From contig NC_069133.1 of the NCBI RefSeq assembly GCF_026914265.1, forward strand, positions 7,145,437 through 7,209,436: a stretch of 64,000 nt of DNA, read 5' to 3'. Position numbers and translations under genes: made by a program. The notes beneath the pieces are model-generated. The model searched no databases, was not told where the DNA came from, and saw nothing but the letters and a program-made list of their open reading frames with translations. Origin of the DNA: Mya arenaria (Eukaryota; Mollusca; Bivalvia; Myida; Myidae). Positions 21,543 through 33,885 of the stretch are shown in pieces (positions within the stretch are counted from its first letter, which is position 1; the number at the start of each line of letters is the position of its first letter).

Positions 21543-23664
21543 TCTGACACCTTGCACCAAAATACGTGATCTTCGAAATAATTTTGTTTGTATTTACCAA
21601 AATAAATAGGTTTAATGGAGCACTAAGGTTATAAACAATTGATAGATTCCGTTTTAAGCGTATTTGAGTCCAATTGTAGAACATAAATATCCAGACACGC
21701 ACTTGTTACACAAAACCTTGTTACCGTAATCCTCTCTCTTTGATTCTACGGCACGTAAATAACAGTTAAGTGAAACACTGATCGATCTGTAAAACGACTC
21801 TTTCTGTGGCTCGCTTTAGCAAATTGACATAATTCCATCTTAGAAAGAATCTGCCTTGGTAATGATAGTTTATAAATGGCATCTAATTGAGAAATTTTGC
21901 TAGATAAGACACAATTTATCCGTCGAGAAAATACTTGCGCTTTTCAAGCCTGTTGTAATCACAATATAAACGAGACATACCACTGTCTAGCTCGAAGAGA
22001 TTTCCTGAAACTAAGGCATAAGAGCATGCACTTCTTCTATTAGTGTCCAAATATTGCGAATAACCGTTTCTAGAATGTGAGTTATTATATAATGGTAAAT
22101 TATTCCCGAATAGCACAGCGTAAGAAGTCATTATAGTCATTTTCCCGATACCGTCAGATATCGTTTACAGTAATTACCCAGCTGATCCTGTCCCCGAACA
22201 GATAGTTATCGTGCTGTTTTGCTTGACAATACATAAAAGAAGGATATTGGGACGTATTATATGAGTATACAATATGTCGTGGACGGGTTTTAGCTTCTAG
22301 CAACTGTAATGATAATTACAAATTGCTGCAGATCTATATTAAATGATGACAAGTTTTACGGTTTACTGAAGATGGCTTCCGGTGCCTGTATCGATTGTTG
22401 TAAATTCATATATTCTATGTATGCAACATTTTATAATCTAGGCAATGTGAGAGTTGATAGATCACAACTGAATAGCATGTTTATGATATAACTTGATTAA
22501 GCATGATACTTACGTTAGTTTCGGATACTCTTGGGTTATAGAATACATACCAATCCTCTTATATGGAAAGTAATCAAATAAAAGAATAAAATGAACTTAA
22601 AAATAACATTCCTTAGAAGGAACAGTCTATGTAATATTAAAATGACATGAAGTAAATTCTTAATGATTCAGAATGGGCAGAATGAGCGTAGCCAACGAGC
22701 CCTTTCTAATCATTAAGATATTACTTCAGGTGATGTAACTGACTCAGATTAAAACCTCATTGGCTGATACATGGCCAACGCAACATCTGACACAGGGTGT
22801 GTGTATCTGATGAATGGCAATCGGTGGACTTTTAAACACACGCGAATGTTGGAATCTTCTTAAATTTAAAGCATAGAACTTATTTTTATCCTATCTGCAA
22901 TGTCATTGGCTGAAAATGTAGACTGTATTGTAAAGACTGTTATCATTCTTTTTCATTATTTAAATTATTATAATGTTTCAAACTGCGTTTGAAATATTGT
23001 AAGATGTTATTCCCCGTGTCAAATATATAACTTTCGAAATGATTAGGTATTTGATATATTGCAAAGCATGACATCGATTTCATTACATCAAAAACCGTCA
23101 GAAGAAAATAATTGAACAGAATCGCGAATACTCTTATCTAAGTGTGAGCAGACCGTTATGATTATGAGCACGATTATGCATGGTTATAAGTTGTTGATGT
23201 TAATGCTACAGTCTAGGAAATAAAATGATTTAGCACGTTTACGTGTTCAAGTGTTGTGGTCCATTTATAAGCAGTGTAACGTTTCTGTATCATGTACATA
23301 CGACAAGTGATTTCAAACGAGCGTATAATAAGTATTTAATTAGGTAAGTGCTTAAGAGGTAAGGTCATACCAAATTAATTATATTCATAGCGTCGGGTTC
23401 TAACCTTAAACCTACTTTAAAGGCATATACAAATAAAAACAATCATATCATCCTAAATTTAGCTTCTTGGAAATATATCAGATGTTCTAACAGCTGATAA
23501 TTGTCAATGCTAAGAAATAGCCTGGGTCTGTTTCAGTATGATGGATTGATGGTCAAGCAGGGTAAAGGGTTTAGACGCCTTTTAAAAGTGTTTCCAAAGA
23601 CATTTGCTCGGTGGAATAGAGGGTGCACACGTGTTATGTTTGCATGCTGTTAAAACGACAGACA
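21543..23664 (-). repeat. 5' flank of receptor A
   Basis: Upstream sequence shared with the other units includes TTTACAGTAATTACCCAGCT at about 22170 (also about 37565 on this strand and, reversed, about 59340), the ACTTACGTTAGT...CTCTTGG segment at about 22510 (also about 37945), and about 23190-23280 (matching about 42830-42920). The matches may include the promoter, but conservation here may only reflect recent duplication. A short hairpin lies at 22648-22728. After about 23350 nothing is recognised until the minisatellite. Confidence 0.6.
22648..22728. repeat. Short hairpin, possible MITE remnant
   Basis: TGAAGTAAATTCTTAATGAT at the left pairs with ATCATTAAGATATTACTTCA at the right, giving arms of about 31 nt around a 19-nt loop. 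It has no coding capacity and is absent at the matching place in the receptor B flank. Confidence 0.65.
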
Positions 23665-24800
23665 TGTCTCCCTAATACGGATTACGTATCCCCCTAAAAC
23701 GGCTTACGTATCTCTCTCAAACGACATACTTATATCTCTAAAACGGTTTGCGTATCTCTCTAAAACGACTTACGTATCTCTCTAAAACGACTTACGTATC
23801 TCTCTTAAACGACTTACGTATCCCCCTAAAACGGCTTACGTATCTCTCTCAAACGGCTTACGTATCTTTCTAAAACGGCTTACGTATCTCTCTGAAACGG
23901 CTTACGTATCTCTCTAAAACGACTTACGTATCTCTCTAAAACGGTTTACGTATCTCTCTAAAACGACTTATGTATCTCTCTAAAACGGCTTACGTATCTC
24001 TCCCTAATACGGTTTACGGATCTCTCTAAAACGACTTACGTATCTCTCTTAAACGACTTACGTATCCCCCTAAAACGGCTTACGTATCTCTCTCAAACGG
24101 CTTACGTATCTTTCTAATACGGCTTACGTATCTCTCTAAAACGGCTTACGTATCTCTCTAAAACGACTTACGTATCTCTCTAAAACGGTTTACGTATCTC
24201 TCTAAAACGACTTATGTATCTCTCTAAAACGACTTACGTATACCTTTTAAACGGCTTACGTATCTCTCTGAAACAGTCAACGTATCTCTCTACAACAGTT
24301 TACGTATCTCTCTAAAACGACTTACATATCTCTCTAAAACGACTTACGTATCTCTCTTCAACGGCTTACGTGTCTCTCTTCAACGGCTTACGTATCTCTC
24401 TAAAACGACTTACTTATCCCTCTAATACGGTTTACGTATCTCTCCAAAACGACTTACGTATATCTCTAAAACGGCTTACGTATCTCTCTAAAACAGTTTA
24501 CGTGTCTCTCTTAAACGACTTACATATCTCTCTAAAACGGTTTACGTATCTCTCTAAAACAGTTTACATATCTCTCTTAAACGACTTACATATCTCTCTA
24601 AAACAGTTTACATATCTCTCTTAAACGACTTACATATCTCTCTAAAACGGTTTACGTATCCCCCTTAAACGGCTTACATATCTCTCTAAAACGACATACG
24701 TAACTCTCTAAAACGAATTACCTATCCCCCTAAAACGACTTACGTATCCCTCTAAAACGGCTTACGTATCTCTCTAAAACAGTTTACATATCTTTACTTC
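23665..24800. repeat. 22-bp minisatellite, about 50 units
   Basis: The unit contains TTACGTATCTCTCTAAAACG. Variation is mostly single bases (GG/GA at the end, CTCTC/CCCCC in the middle). Most units carry the palindrome TACGTA. Blocks of several units recur in the same order (for example about 23700-23950 and about 24000-24230), which indicates higher-order amplification. The 84-residue open frame within it is a product of the repeat. Confidence 0.95.
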
Positions 24801-26443
24801 ACTTCACTTACGTATATATAAAGCGTCTCAATGGACCAGGTTTACTGTAATACTTTGTAAGACGAATTGGAGTTCAGCTGTAAATCAACTTCGATAACAA
24901 GACTTCGAAAAGCAACATTATTTTAGCGGCTGACTGATTAATGCAGAACTAGCTTTCACAGCATCAAGGCTTAAAACAAAATGATGAACGACAACGACCT
25001 GTTAAATTGCATGACAATACAGGAACATTTGAATACAGCTCAATCTGTTTTAATCCATTACATTTAAGAGACAAGCGCCAAAATATCAAACACGTGTCAG
25101 GCTTTAGTTTTTATTTTATTTTTAAAGACTTTTAAGATTATTTATAGTAAAACCTCCATTCAATGAAAATGGTGCACCGTTGCAACAATAAACATCGCGT
25201 GTTAACTCTCGACACAGATTTTTTAAAAAAATACACCGAAGTAAAGATCAAACTCAGCATTTTGTTTTATTTGTACAGTTCTATATATACGTAAATTTCT
25301 AGGTAAAAAAGATGCACAGATGCAACAATAAAAAGATGCACCGAAGTAAATGTCAAATCTTGCATCTTTGTTATCGAATTTCAAATAAAAATACAAAAGT
25401 TTTCCTATACACATTTCATGGGAAATTAGTAAAGCGAGGTATGGGCCGGAGTAGCCCTTAAAGGATTCCGTAATTTCTTAACCTTTTTCCGATTCATGTT
25501 ATCAGTTGAAAAAACCTTTGAATCTTGTTACTTTTTATTGTACATCGTTCTTTAATTGCAATGCCATCCATCTTTGTTGAGATTGGTTGAGCGTAAATGC
25601 ATTTATTACTAGACCAATATGCAAAAATAATCATGTAACTTGGAGCGCTAAAAGCGTTGAAAGACTTTCGGCTTGCTACATTTTGTGAGTATAGTGATGA
25701 AATATTAACATAATCATCTAAAGATTGTAAATGCATGGTCATGAATTTCATCACAAATACTTTTAGATTGTTATGTTGATACCCAATTAAATCAAACCCA
25801 TGCAGTATCATTCTTAGAAATACTCATTTCATTTGTTGAATACCCAAATAATTACAAAATTATGGAGCTATATTTTATAACATACGAAAACTTATCTGGA
25901 ACCTCGGTTTCATTAACCATTCACTGCCAACAACAAAGCATTTAGGCATTTTAGTCCAATCTACTCTACATTTCACACATGACCGAGTCGTATTATATTT
26001 AGTAGGGTATGTCCACTAGACATACCAATGCATCCAACAAAATTAATTGAACATGCTAATAAAGTTTATGTTTAATGCCTATTTCTGCAATGAAAGGATC
26101 CTCGCATAAAATTGCTCTGCGTTAAATAAACAACATACTGTTTATTCCCTGTATGTATTGATTATCTTATTAATGCGTTCAACCAATGTCACTCGTGGAC
26201 AAAATGATCAAATTTATATCAGTGATTAATAAATATGTTTATGCAACATGCTAAAAACTATGGGCTTGAATAACTAAGACAAATTTTCACACACTTTCCG
26301 TTCCCGTCGGTAACACGTGACTATCCACACAAATCCGAAAACCTGTCAACGCTTTCACTTTAATTGTTAAATTATTGTATTATAAGCATTTAGTAATGGT
26401 TAAAGGTTTTTAGTATATACTTACACAAATGAATGGTTTGATG
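24801..26443 (+). other. Intergenic, with remnants of a receptor unit 3' flank
   Basis: The segment at about 25590-25620 (CGTAAATGCATTTATTACTA) matches about 61680, which lies 450 bp after receptor C. The segment around 24990-25090 (GACCTGTTAAATTGC, AAGAGACAAGCGCC) loosely matches 62600-62730. These suggest another plus-orientation flank copy without a receptor. A short direct duplication (AAGATGCACAGATGCAACAA-like, about 25170-25350) is also present. No gene is supported. Confidence 0.5.
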
Positions 26444-26452
26444 TCAAGAAAG

Positions 26453-28738
26453 ATGTACGTGAAGTTAGCGGCCTGGCGGCCTAGCGGCGTGAATTTGGCG
26501 GCCTAGCGGCCTAGCGGCCTAATTATTTTTTCTATTTCCAAGCAATTGTTAATGCGTTTTAGCTCTACTGCTTATGCAATGGTAATGTGTACGTAGTATG
26601 TGCATCCGTACGTCCGTGCGTCCGTGCGTTCGTGCGTCTGTAAACAATTGCTTGTGAACACGATACAGTCTTCAGTTTTGATTGTATCTTGATGAAACTT
26701 GTACAGTATCTAGATATCCATTAGAGCTGGGTTCCTTTCGAAAACCAGCCAGATCCGCCCATGCATGCCTAGATTTTTGCCCTTGATAGTATAAAAAAAA
26801 TGCTATTGTGTAAACATTTGGTTGTGAACACGATACAGTCTTCAGTTTTGATTGTATCTCGATGAAACTTGTACAGTATCTAGATATGCATTAGAGCTCG
26901 GTTCTTTTCGAAAACCAGCCAGATCCGCCCATGAATGCCTAGATTATGGGCCATGAAAGTTTTAAAGAAATGCTTTCTATTTTTAGCCAGGTCTGCATGA
27001 GCGAATTCTATTTTTAGCCAAGTTTACATGTACATGTAAATTCAAGTCTAGAGTTAAGGGAGACAATTTGCAAGTCTAGGATTTTGAGAGACAATTTGCT
27101 TTTTGCTTCTGCAGCTGATTTTGTGAATTACTCTGCCTTGTTCTTGTTGAAAGCCCAAAGGCCATTTTTTAGCTTTAAGTTCTGTAGTTTGCGCATTCAT
27201 CTTAACAAAATTGGTTGTGAATGTTTAAGTTAAGGACCTGGTGTCATTACTGGCCACACCCAGGGTTCACAGGTTTGGTAAACATAAATCTGGAAAGGTT
27301 TGAAAATCTGTTTGTGTGTTCCTGCATCCATCTCAGCACAATTGATTGTGAATGTTTGTTCAAATTGATCAATGTTGTCCTAGGATGCCCTTGACTTTGA
27401 CCTTTTGACCAACTTTTTTAACTTTTAAAACTACAGAAATTTTTACTATGAGTACAGTTTTGAAAGCATTTTTTTTTTACTTTTACTTGGCACATATTAA
27501 AATAGTTCATGCAACTAATCTGCTTACAATACTTTCTGGGCTCAGATGTTGAACGTGCTACGTTTTCAGGTAACCCAAACACAAAACTATATGTCTGTTG
27601 CCTTTTGCCCATACATACATGCTCTGGATTGATATGACCACAAAAGCCATGCCAGTAGAGCATAGGCCCTTTTGGGCCTCTTGTTTTTTAAAACAATGAG
27701 GCCGCTGAAATGCTTGATCGACTTTTTTGAAAAAAAAGTTGAAAAACGCTTCAGAGTGATAATTTGTGCATAAAAAACAGTAAATATATCATTGTTTTAG
27801 AAGAACAGGCATGCTTAATGCTTTGAAATAGCTGACTGCTTTATCGGCGTTTTTTTTAAAACTGTTGATGATCGCTAATCGCTTCAAAGTGTTAATTTGT
27901 GCATAAAACAGTTAATATGTCATTGTTTTGGAAGAAAATGCATGTATACATGCTTTGAAATAGGATACCATTTTAGGCCGCTAGGCCGCTAGGCCGCTAG
28001 GCCGCTAGGCCGCTGAAGTACTCGATTGACTTTTTTGAAAAAAGTTGAAAAACGCTTCAGAGTGATAATTTGTGCATAAAAACAGTAAATATATCATTGT
28101 TTTAGAAGAACAGGCATGTTTAATGCTTTGAATTAGCTGACTGCTTTATCGACGTTTTTGCCAAAAAAATGTTGATAATCGCTTCAATGTGTTAATGTGT
28201 GCATAAAAACAGTTAATATGTCATTGTTTAAAGAGAAAATGCATGTATATATGCTTTGAAATAGGATTCAATTTTAGGCCGCTAGGCCGCCAGGATGCTA
28301 GGCCGCCAGGCCGCTAACTTCACGCCGCTAGGCCGCTAGGCCGCTGAGGTGCTTGATCGACTTTTTTGAAAAAAGTTTGAAAAACAATTAGGATCGACCT
28401 TGACCTGCTGAATTGCAAAAACAGTAAAGGAACCGAATTCCACATCAATAGTGTTAATTTATAATTGTTTTAGAATAAAACGTATAGAAAAATGTTCTGA
28501 ATAGAAAACAATTTAAGACCGCTATGTAACTGTATGAATAAAAAAACTTTGTTTATCATTGTTTTAAAAAAAAACGCATTAACAATTGCTTGGAAATAGA
28601 GAAATAAAATAGGCCGCCAGGAAGCTAGGCCGCCAACTTCACGCCGCTAGGCCGCTAACTTCACGCCGCTAGGCCGCTAGGCCGCTAACTTCACGCCGCT
28701 AGGCCGTTAGACCGCTAGGCCGCTGACTTCACGTACAT
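26453..28738. mobile_element. 2.29-kb TIR element with GC-rich subterminal repeats (Mutator-like size of TSD)
   Basis: The ends are inverted: the left reads ATGTACGTGAAGTTAGCGGC and the right is the complement of ATGTACGTGAAGTCAGCGGC. An exact 9-bp target duplication TCAAGAAAG flanks it (26444-26452 and 28739-28747). Inside are clusters of a 9-bp GC-rich unit (GGCCGCTAG or its complement) at both ends and at about 27976-28012, 28278-28345 and 28610-28735, and two to three modules of about 300-340 bp (starting about 27703, 28009 and 28345). No transposase was found, so it is non-autonomous. A 9-bp duplication is typical of Mutator-like elements, but the superfamily is inference. Confidence 0.88.
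26580..27690. repeat. Internal segment of the TIR element, perhaps a nested older repeat
   Basis: Between the left GC-rich cluster and the first module lies sequence of different composition. It starts with CGTCCGTGCG-like 4-mers, contains two tandem copies of a 171-bp unit (GTGAACACGATACAGTCTTC at 26653 and 26824) and ends near GGCCCTTTTGGGCCTCTTGT. It may be an unrelated dispersed repeat that inserted into the element. Small open frames here show no recognisable product. Confidence 0.5.
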
Positions 28739-28747
28739 TCAAGAAAG

Positions 28748-30054
28748 GGCCGATTTAATAATGTGAAAAACTACAGAAACAAGCTTAGTAGCCAAACTTT
28801 TGAACACAAAGTCTAAAGTCATAAAGTTTAAGTCTAATTCAAACATTTAACTATATTTATGAATGAATAATAATTACCGAAAAACGGTTTGATATCCAAA
28901 TGAGAATATAATTAACTTCAATACGATCCATGTTTTTTACTGGATGTGTCCAAGTTTTCCGGGTTAATTTCCGGGGAATGAACCTTACCGAATTAGATAC
29001 CCATACTTTATTTTTAACCAACAGTATCTACATCCCCGGGTGCGTTCAAAATGTAAACACAAATATATACAAGTATTTATTTTGATTCAGTGCGCGTTGA
29101 TCTTAAACCTTTTTGTGTATTCTGCTTTTAATATTGCATTTTTCATATAAATATTGTAAATCGTCGATATTAAAATAATAGCACTTCTATGGTTTTAATG
29201 CGTACTTTCGCAAAAATGCAGCTTATTCGCACTGTATTAGCCGCATAACATAGAATGAATACTCAATACAGCGCTACCTTTAGCACGCATGCCGTAGCTA
29301 TCAGCTCGTATAAGAACAGAATTTCAATGTAAATTAGGCCGTTGACTACTGCAGCTCTTATAGCGTTGAGGCCGATACGCCCGTACACGCAATATTTCGT
29401 CAAATGTTAAAACTATTATGGTAATTCCGATTTACTGTTTTAAAAGGCTTAGCGACCTACGGCTTTAAAACGAATGTTTATTACTGTATAAAAATCTGAA
29501 ATTTTACTTTCAAATTCACTTCAATGATTTCGCATAGCAAGACAAGCATAACGGCTCACGGATTAAAACTTATAGCTTTCAGATATTTAAATGTTCTTAA
29601 TCTCATCTTTAGTAGTTTTCAAACCAGAGTCATGGCGAATACCGACACTTGACTGTTGTTGTTGGTTTGATTAAAATGGGGTAAAACTGCACACTATTAA
29701 TGTTCTTACTATTCTTGAATTACTTCTGGCAGCATGTGTACAAAATTGCATTTGAATATTGTGAATACTGTTTTTACTTATTGCCAAGGCTTTCATAATA
29801 TATCGGGGGGGGGGGGTCGAAAAACAGATGTGCTTAAAACAATTTGGATCGACCTTGACCTGTTGAATTGCAAAACAGTAACCGAAGGAACCGAATTCCA
29901 CATCAATAGTGGAATGTTGAATACAGCACAAACTGTCACGTCGTATAAATAAAAAAGCAAGAATAGATTGAATAAGACGGACGGTTTTCTTTCCCTACAT
30001 GTAGGAGTGTTATGTACAAGTATACTGGTACATGTAATTATAATATGCATGTAT
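28748..30054 (+). repeat. Flank-only receptor unit (plus orientation), left part
   Basis: The segment at about 29610-29760 matches, reversed, about 34610-34740 of the receptor B 3' flank (CAAACCAGAGTCATGG against the complement of 34710-34735) and loosely 61885-62020 of receptor C. About 29838-29915 (GGATCGACCTTGACCTGTTG) matches 62600-62670. About 28765-28830 matches about 7311-7360. A run of nine or more G lies at 29804. No receptor sequence was found here. Small open frames on both strands are not supported as genes. Confidence 0.6.
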
Positions 30055-31295
30055 CTAGTGCTACCATTCTGAATTACGATAACCACCAACTATGACTACC
30101 GGCTAGTGCTACCATTCTGAATTACGATAACCACCAACTATGACTACTGGCTAGTGCTACCATTCTGAATTACGATAACCACCAACTATGACTACTGGCT
30201 AGTGCTACCATTCTGAATTACGATAACCACCAACTATGACTACCGGCTAGTGCTACCATTCTGAATTACGATAACCACCAACTATGACTACTGGCTAGTG
30301 CTACCATTCTGAATTACGATAACCACCAACTATGACTACTGGCTAGTGCTACCATTCTGAATTACGATAACCACCAACTATGACTACTGGCTAGTGCTAC
30401 CATTCTGAATTACGATAACCACCAACTATGACTACTGGCTAGTGCTACCATTCTGAATTACGATAACCACCAACTATGACTACTGGCTAGTGCTACCATT
30501 CTGAATTACGATAACCACCAACTATGACTACTGGCTAGTGCTACCATTCTGAATAACGATAACCACCAACTATGACTACCGGCTAGTGCTACCATTCTGA
30601 ATTACGATAACCACCAACTATGACTACCGGCTAGTGCTACCATTCTGAATTACGATAACCACCAACTATGACTACTGGCTAGTGCTACCATTCTGAATTA
30701 CGATAACCACCAACTATGACTACTGGCTAGTGCTACCATTCTGAATTACGATAACCACCAACTATGACTACTGGCTAGTGCTACCATTCTGAATTACGAT
30801 AACCACCAACTATGACTACTGGCTAGTGCTACCATTCTGAATTACGATAACCACCAACTATGACTACTGGCTAGTGCTACCATTCTGAATTACGATAACC
30901 ACCAACTATGACTACTGGCTAGTGCTACCATTCTGAATTACGATAACCACCAACTATGACTACTGGCTAGTGCTACCATTCTGAATTACGATAACCACCA
31001 ACTATGACTACCGGCTAGTGCTACCATTCTGAATTACGATAACCACCAACTATGACTACCGGCCAGTGCTACCATTCTGAATTACGATAACCACCAACTA
31101 TGACTACTGGCTAGTGCTACCATTCTGAATTACGATAACCACCAACTATGACTACTGGCTAGTGCTACCATTCTGAATTACGATAACCACCAACTATGAC
31201 TACTGGCTAGTGCTACCATTCTGAATTACGATAACCACCAACTATGACTACTGGCTAGTGCTACCATTCTGAATTACGATAACCACCAACTATTG
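30055..31295. repeat. 48-bp minisatellite, about 26 units, highly homogeneous
   Basis: The unit contains GTGCTACCATTCTGAATTAC followed by GATAACCACCAACTATGACT and ACTGGCTA (48 bp). Successive units start exactly 48 bp apart from 30061 to 31261. Variation is nearly limited to TACCGG/TACTGG, plus one unit with GAATAACG and one with GGCCAGTG. It then runs straight into TGTTATATCATGATGTA, which in the units at about 50130 and 63032 follows a single copy of related sequence. Confidence 0.97.
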
Positions 31296-33007
31296 TTATA
31301 TCATGATGTAAATGTAAATGGCCGCGTCTGACGAAGTCAGTCACAAATGGCTCATATCTGCGCAATCAATTTCGCATTTAATAAATTTCCAATGCATTTT
31401 TATTTAAATTTAATTATTTCTATTTATATAAATATGTGCGATAATTCGCGATGATGCGCGATGATTCTTTCATTGAAGAAATGGAAGTAAACGTGTAAAT
31501 ATAATGTTATTAATGTATTGTGTCGCTTCTCAATGATGTTAATCAATCTCCTTTTTATCAACTCACAGTGTTTTTTATGATATCGTTAACAATAAGCAAT
31601 TATACAGAAGAGACAACCCACGATACTATCTAAATTATGATGCGGTATTCTACTTATTGTGACGGTTTAAAACGGAGTTATGATCTTTTTATGATGACGT
31701 TATTCCCATGTCCCGCTTTTATTTCTCCCATACCTGGACGGCGTTTCAAGGTAAAAGGTAAAACTATATATGGTCGTTATTTATACAAATCGACAATCAG
31801 TTACTTACCATTGCTAATTCATATTTCTTAAAAAATACCATAACAAGAATCACTATTGTTAGTGATTTGTTCAAGAAATGAACATGTTAATACTGTATAT
31901 AAACAGTAGATTGTTCGTTTTGTTATTGAACCGAAATACTCCCGAACTAACAAAAATAATGTATGCGAAATAACAGTCGAATTGCTAAGGTTATAGTTTA
32001 TTCATGATAGTCTTTGTTAGGTGTAATATATAATAAGAAATTAGAAACAAGAGCTCCACAGTGCTTACCCCACTGCTCGTCTGTTTCTTGTTGTTTTATG
32101 TTCAGTCCAACAAGGGGAATTACTCATACATTATGATTTTCAGAGCTATGTGTCTTACTATGCATGTACGTATTGACCCTGCCAACATGTGTATCAAGTA
32201 ACATCTGTTTTTTGAGTTATGCCCAAAGTTTCTGCACAACACCGACGAGAACGACGCCAAGACTATGACCATACATCGAGCTAATTTAAACTAGTTTAAT
32301 CTGCAAATTAGAATTCAACTTTTTTAAAACAATACGTTTATCTAAAGTTCAATTTTGAAAATCCTCGAATGGTATTGGCCCACACTAAAATGCAAACACC
32401 AAATATTTTTCAATCACTGTGCAACATAATAATTAGCAGATCAATATTTTCCAAATGACTTATACTGAGTGATTATTAAAAAGACAAAAAAAAACACTTC
32501 TTGTAATTCATTATATAGAAGATCTTTATTAAAAAATCAAAAGAAAATACAAAATGTCAATTTAATACTATAATAAAGCAGATAATCTGTCAAACTTCTT
32601 TAAATTCTTGATTTTTATATTTGCAGCTTATCTTGTTGACTATGAAAATGTACACATGAATATAATAACATGTTCCGCTCACAAAACAGACACACTAAAC
32701 ATAGACTGCTTAGCGAAATTGTGACCATGTGCGTGAATCCTATAGCAAATGCCTTTTATTGTATGTTGCCCTATTTTATAAAAACCCTTAGACATTTATC
32801 ATGCCTGCCACACACTGTTTATCTAAGGATTGTGCGAGAAGAACATGTGTCTCATTCAAATCGTACCACACTTGGCTGAAATTTACTCCCTAATATATAT
32901 TTACATGTACCAGAATAAAATTTGCTCATATATAAAATATGCACATTCAGTAGATTTCTCATGTTAATCTACTTTCATCTTATTTATTTTGGTATTACTT
33001 AAACATT
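31296..33007 (+). repeat. Flank-only receptor unit, right part
   Basis: The segments 31296-31380 and 31540-31680 match 50130-50410 and 63032-63310 (TGTTATATCATGATGTA, TTTATGATATCGTTAACAAT, CGGTTTAAAACG). About 150 bp in the middle (about 31390-31510) is extra and ends with AAGAAATGGAAGT...GTGTAAATATAA, like the end of the palindromic elements. Segments near 32040-32230 and 32700-32900 match about 52910-53040 and 53620-53700. No gene is supported. Confidence 0.55.
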
Positions 33008-33885
33008 CATGATTGCATGGCACTTGTCCCACGGCAGGACACGTGCATAACTGATTAGCACTTGTCTCTAGACATGACATGTGCATAATTGCTTGCCACT
33101 GAAATCACGGCGTGACACGTGCATGATTGCTTGCCACTGAAATCACGGCGTGACACGTGCATGATTGCTTGAAACTTGTATGACGACATGATAATTGTTT
33201 CATTGCTTTGCTCTTGTCTGACAAAATGACAAAGGCCTTGCCATACGGCGTGACACGTGTATGATGGCTTGGCACTTGTCCTACGGCGTGACACGTGTAT
33301 GATTGCTTGGCACTTGTCCTACGGCGTGACACGTGTATGATTGCATGGTCCTTGCCTCACGGCGTGACACCTATGTGATTGTTTGGCACTTGTCCTACGG
33401 CGTGACACGTGTATGATTGCATGGTCCTTGCCTCACGGCGTGACACCTATGTGATTGCTTGGCACTTGTCCTACGGCGTGACACGTGTACGATTGCTTGG
33501 CACTTGTCCTACGGCGTGACACGTGTACGATTGCTTGGCACTTGTCCTACGTCGTGACACGTGTACGATTGCTTGGCACTTGTCCTACGGCGTGATACGT
33601 GTATGATTGCTTGGCACTTGTCCTACGGCGTGACACGTGTATGATTGCTTAGCACTTGTCCTACGGCGTGACAAGTGTTTGATTGCATGGTCCTTGCCTC
33701 ACGGCGTGACACCTATGTGATTGTTTGGCACTTGTCCTACGGCGTGACACGTGTATGATTGCATGGTCCTTGCCTCACGGCGTGACACCTATGTGATTGC
33801 TTGGCACTTGTCCTACGGCGTGACACGTGTACGATTGCTTGGCACTTGTCTCACGGCATGACAAGTGTATGGTGAATTGGCCCTG
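33008..33885. repeat. 38-bp minisatellite rich in CACGTG, about 23 units
   Basis: The unit contains CTACGGCGTGACACGTGTAT followed by GATTGCTTGGCACTTGTC (38 bp). Most units hold the E-box palindrome CACGTG; a variant with ACCTATGTG lacks it. A two-unit block (CATGGTCCTTGCCTCACGG plus a normal unit) recurs several times. A single related unit is present at about 17010-17050 in the receptor A flank and, reversed, at about 49866-49925 and 62703-62760. The array lies about 1.8-2.7 kb after the receptor B stop codon. Confidence 0.95.

Noticed and set aside
24370-24624. 84-residue frame of LRISLKRLTYLS-type repeats
   Set aside because: It is the 22-bp minisatellite read through three-unit phase; no gene signal.
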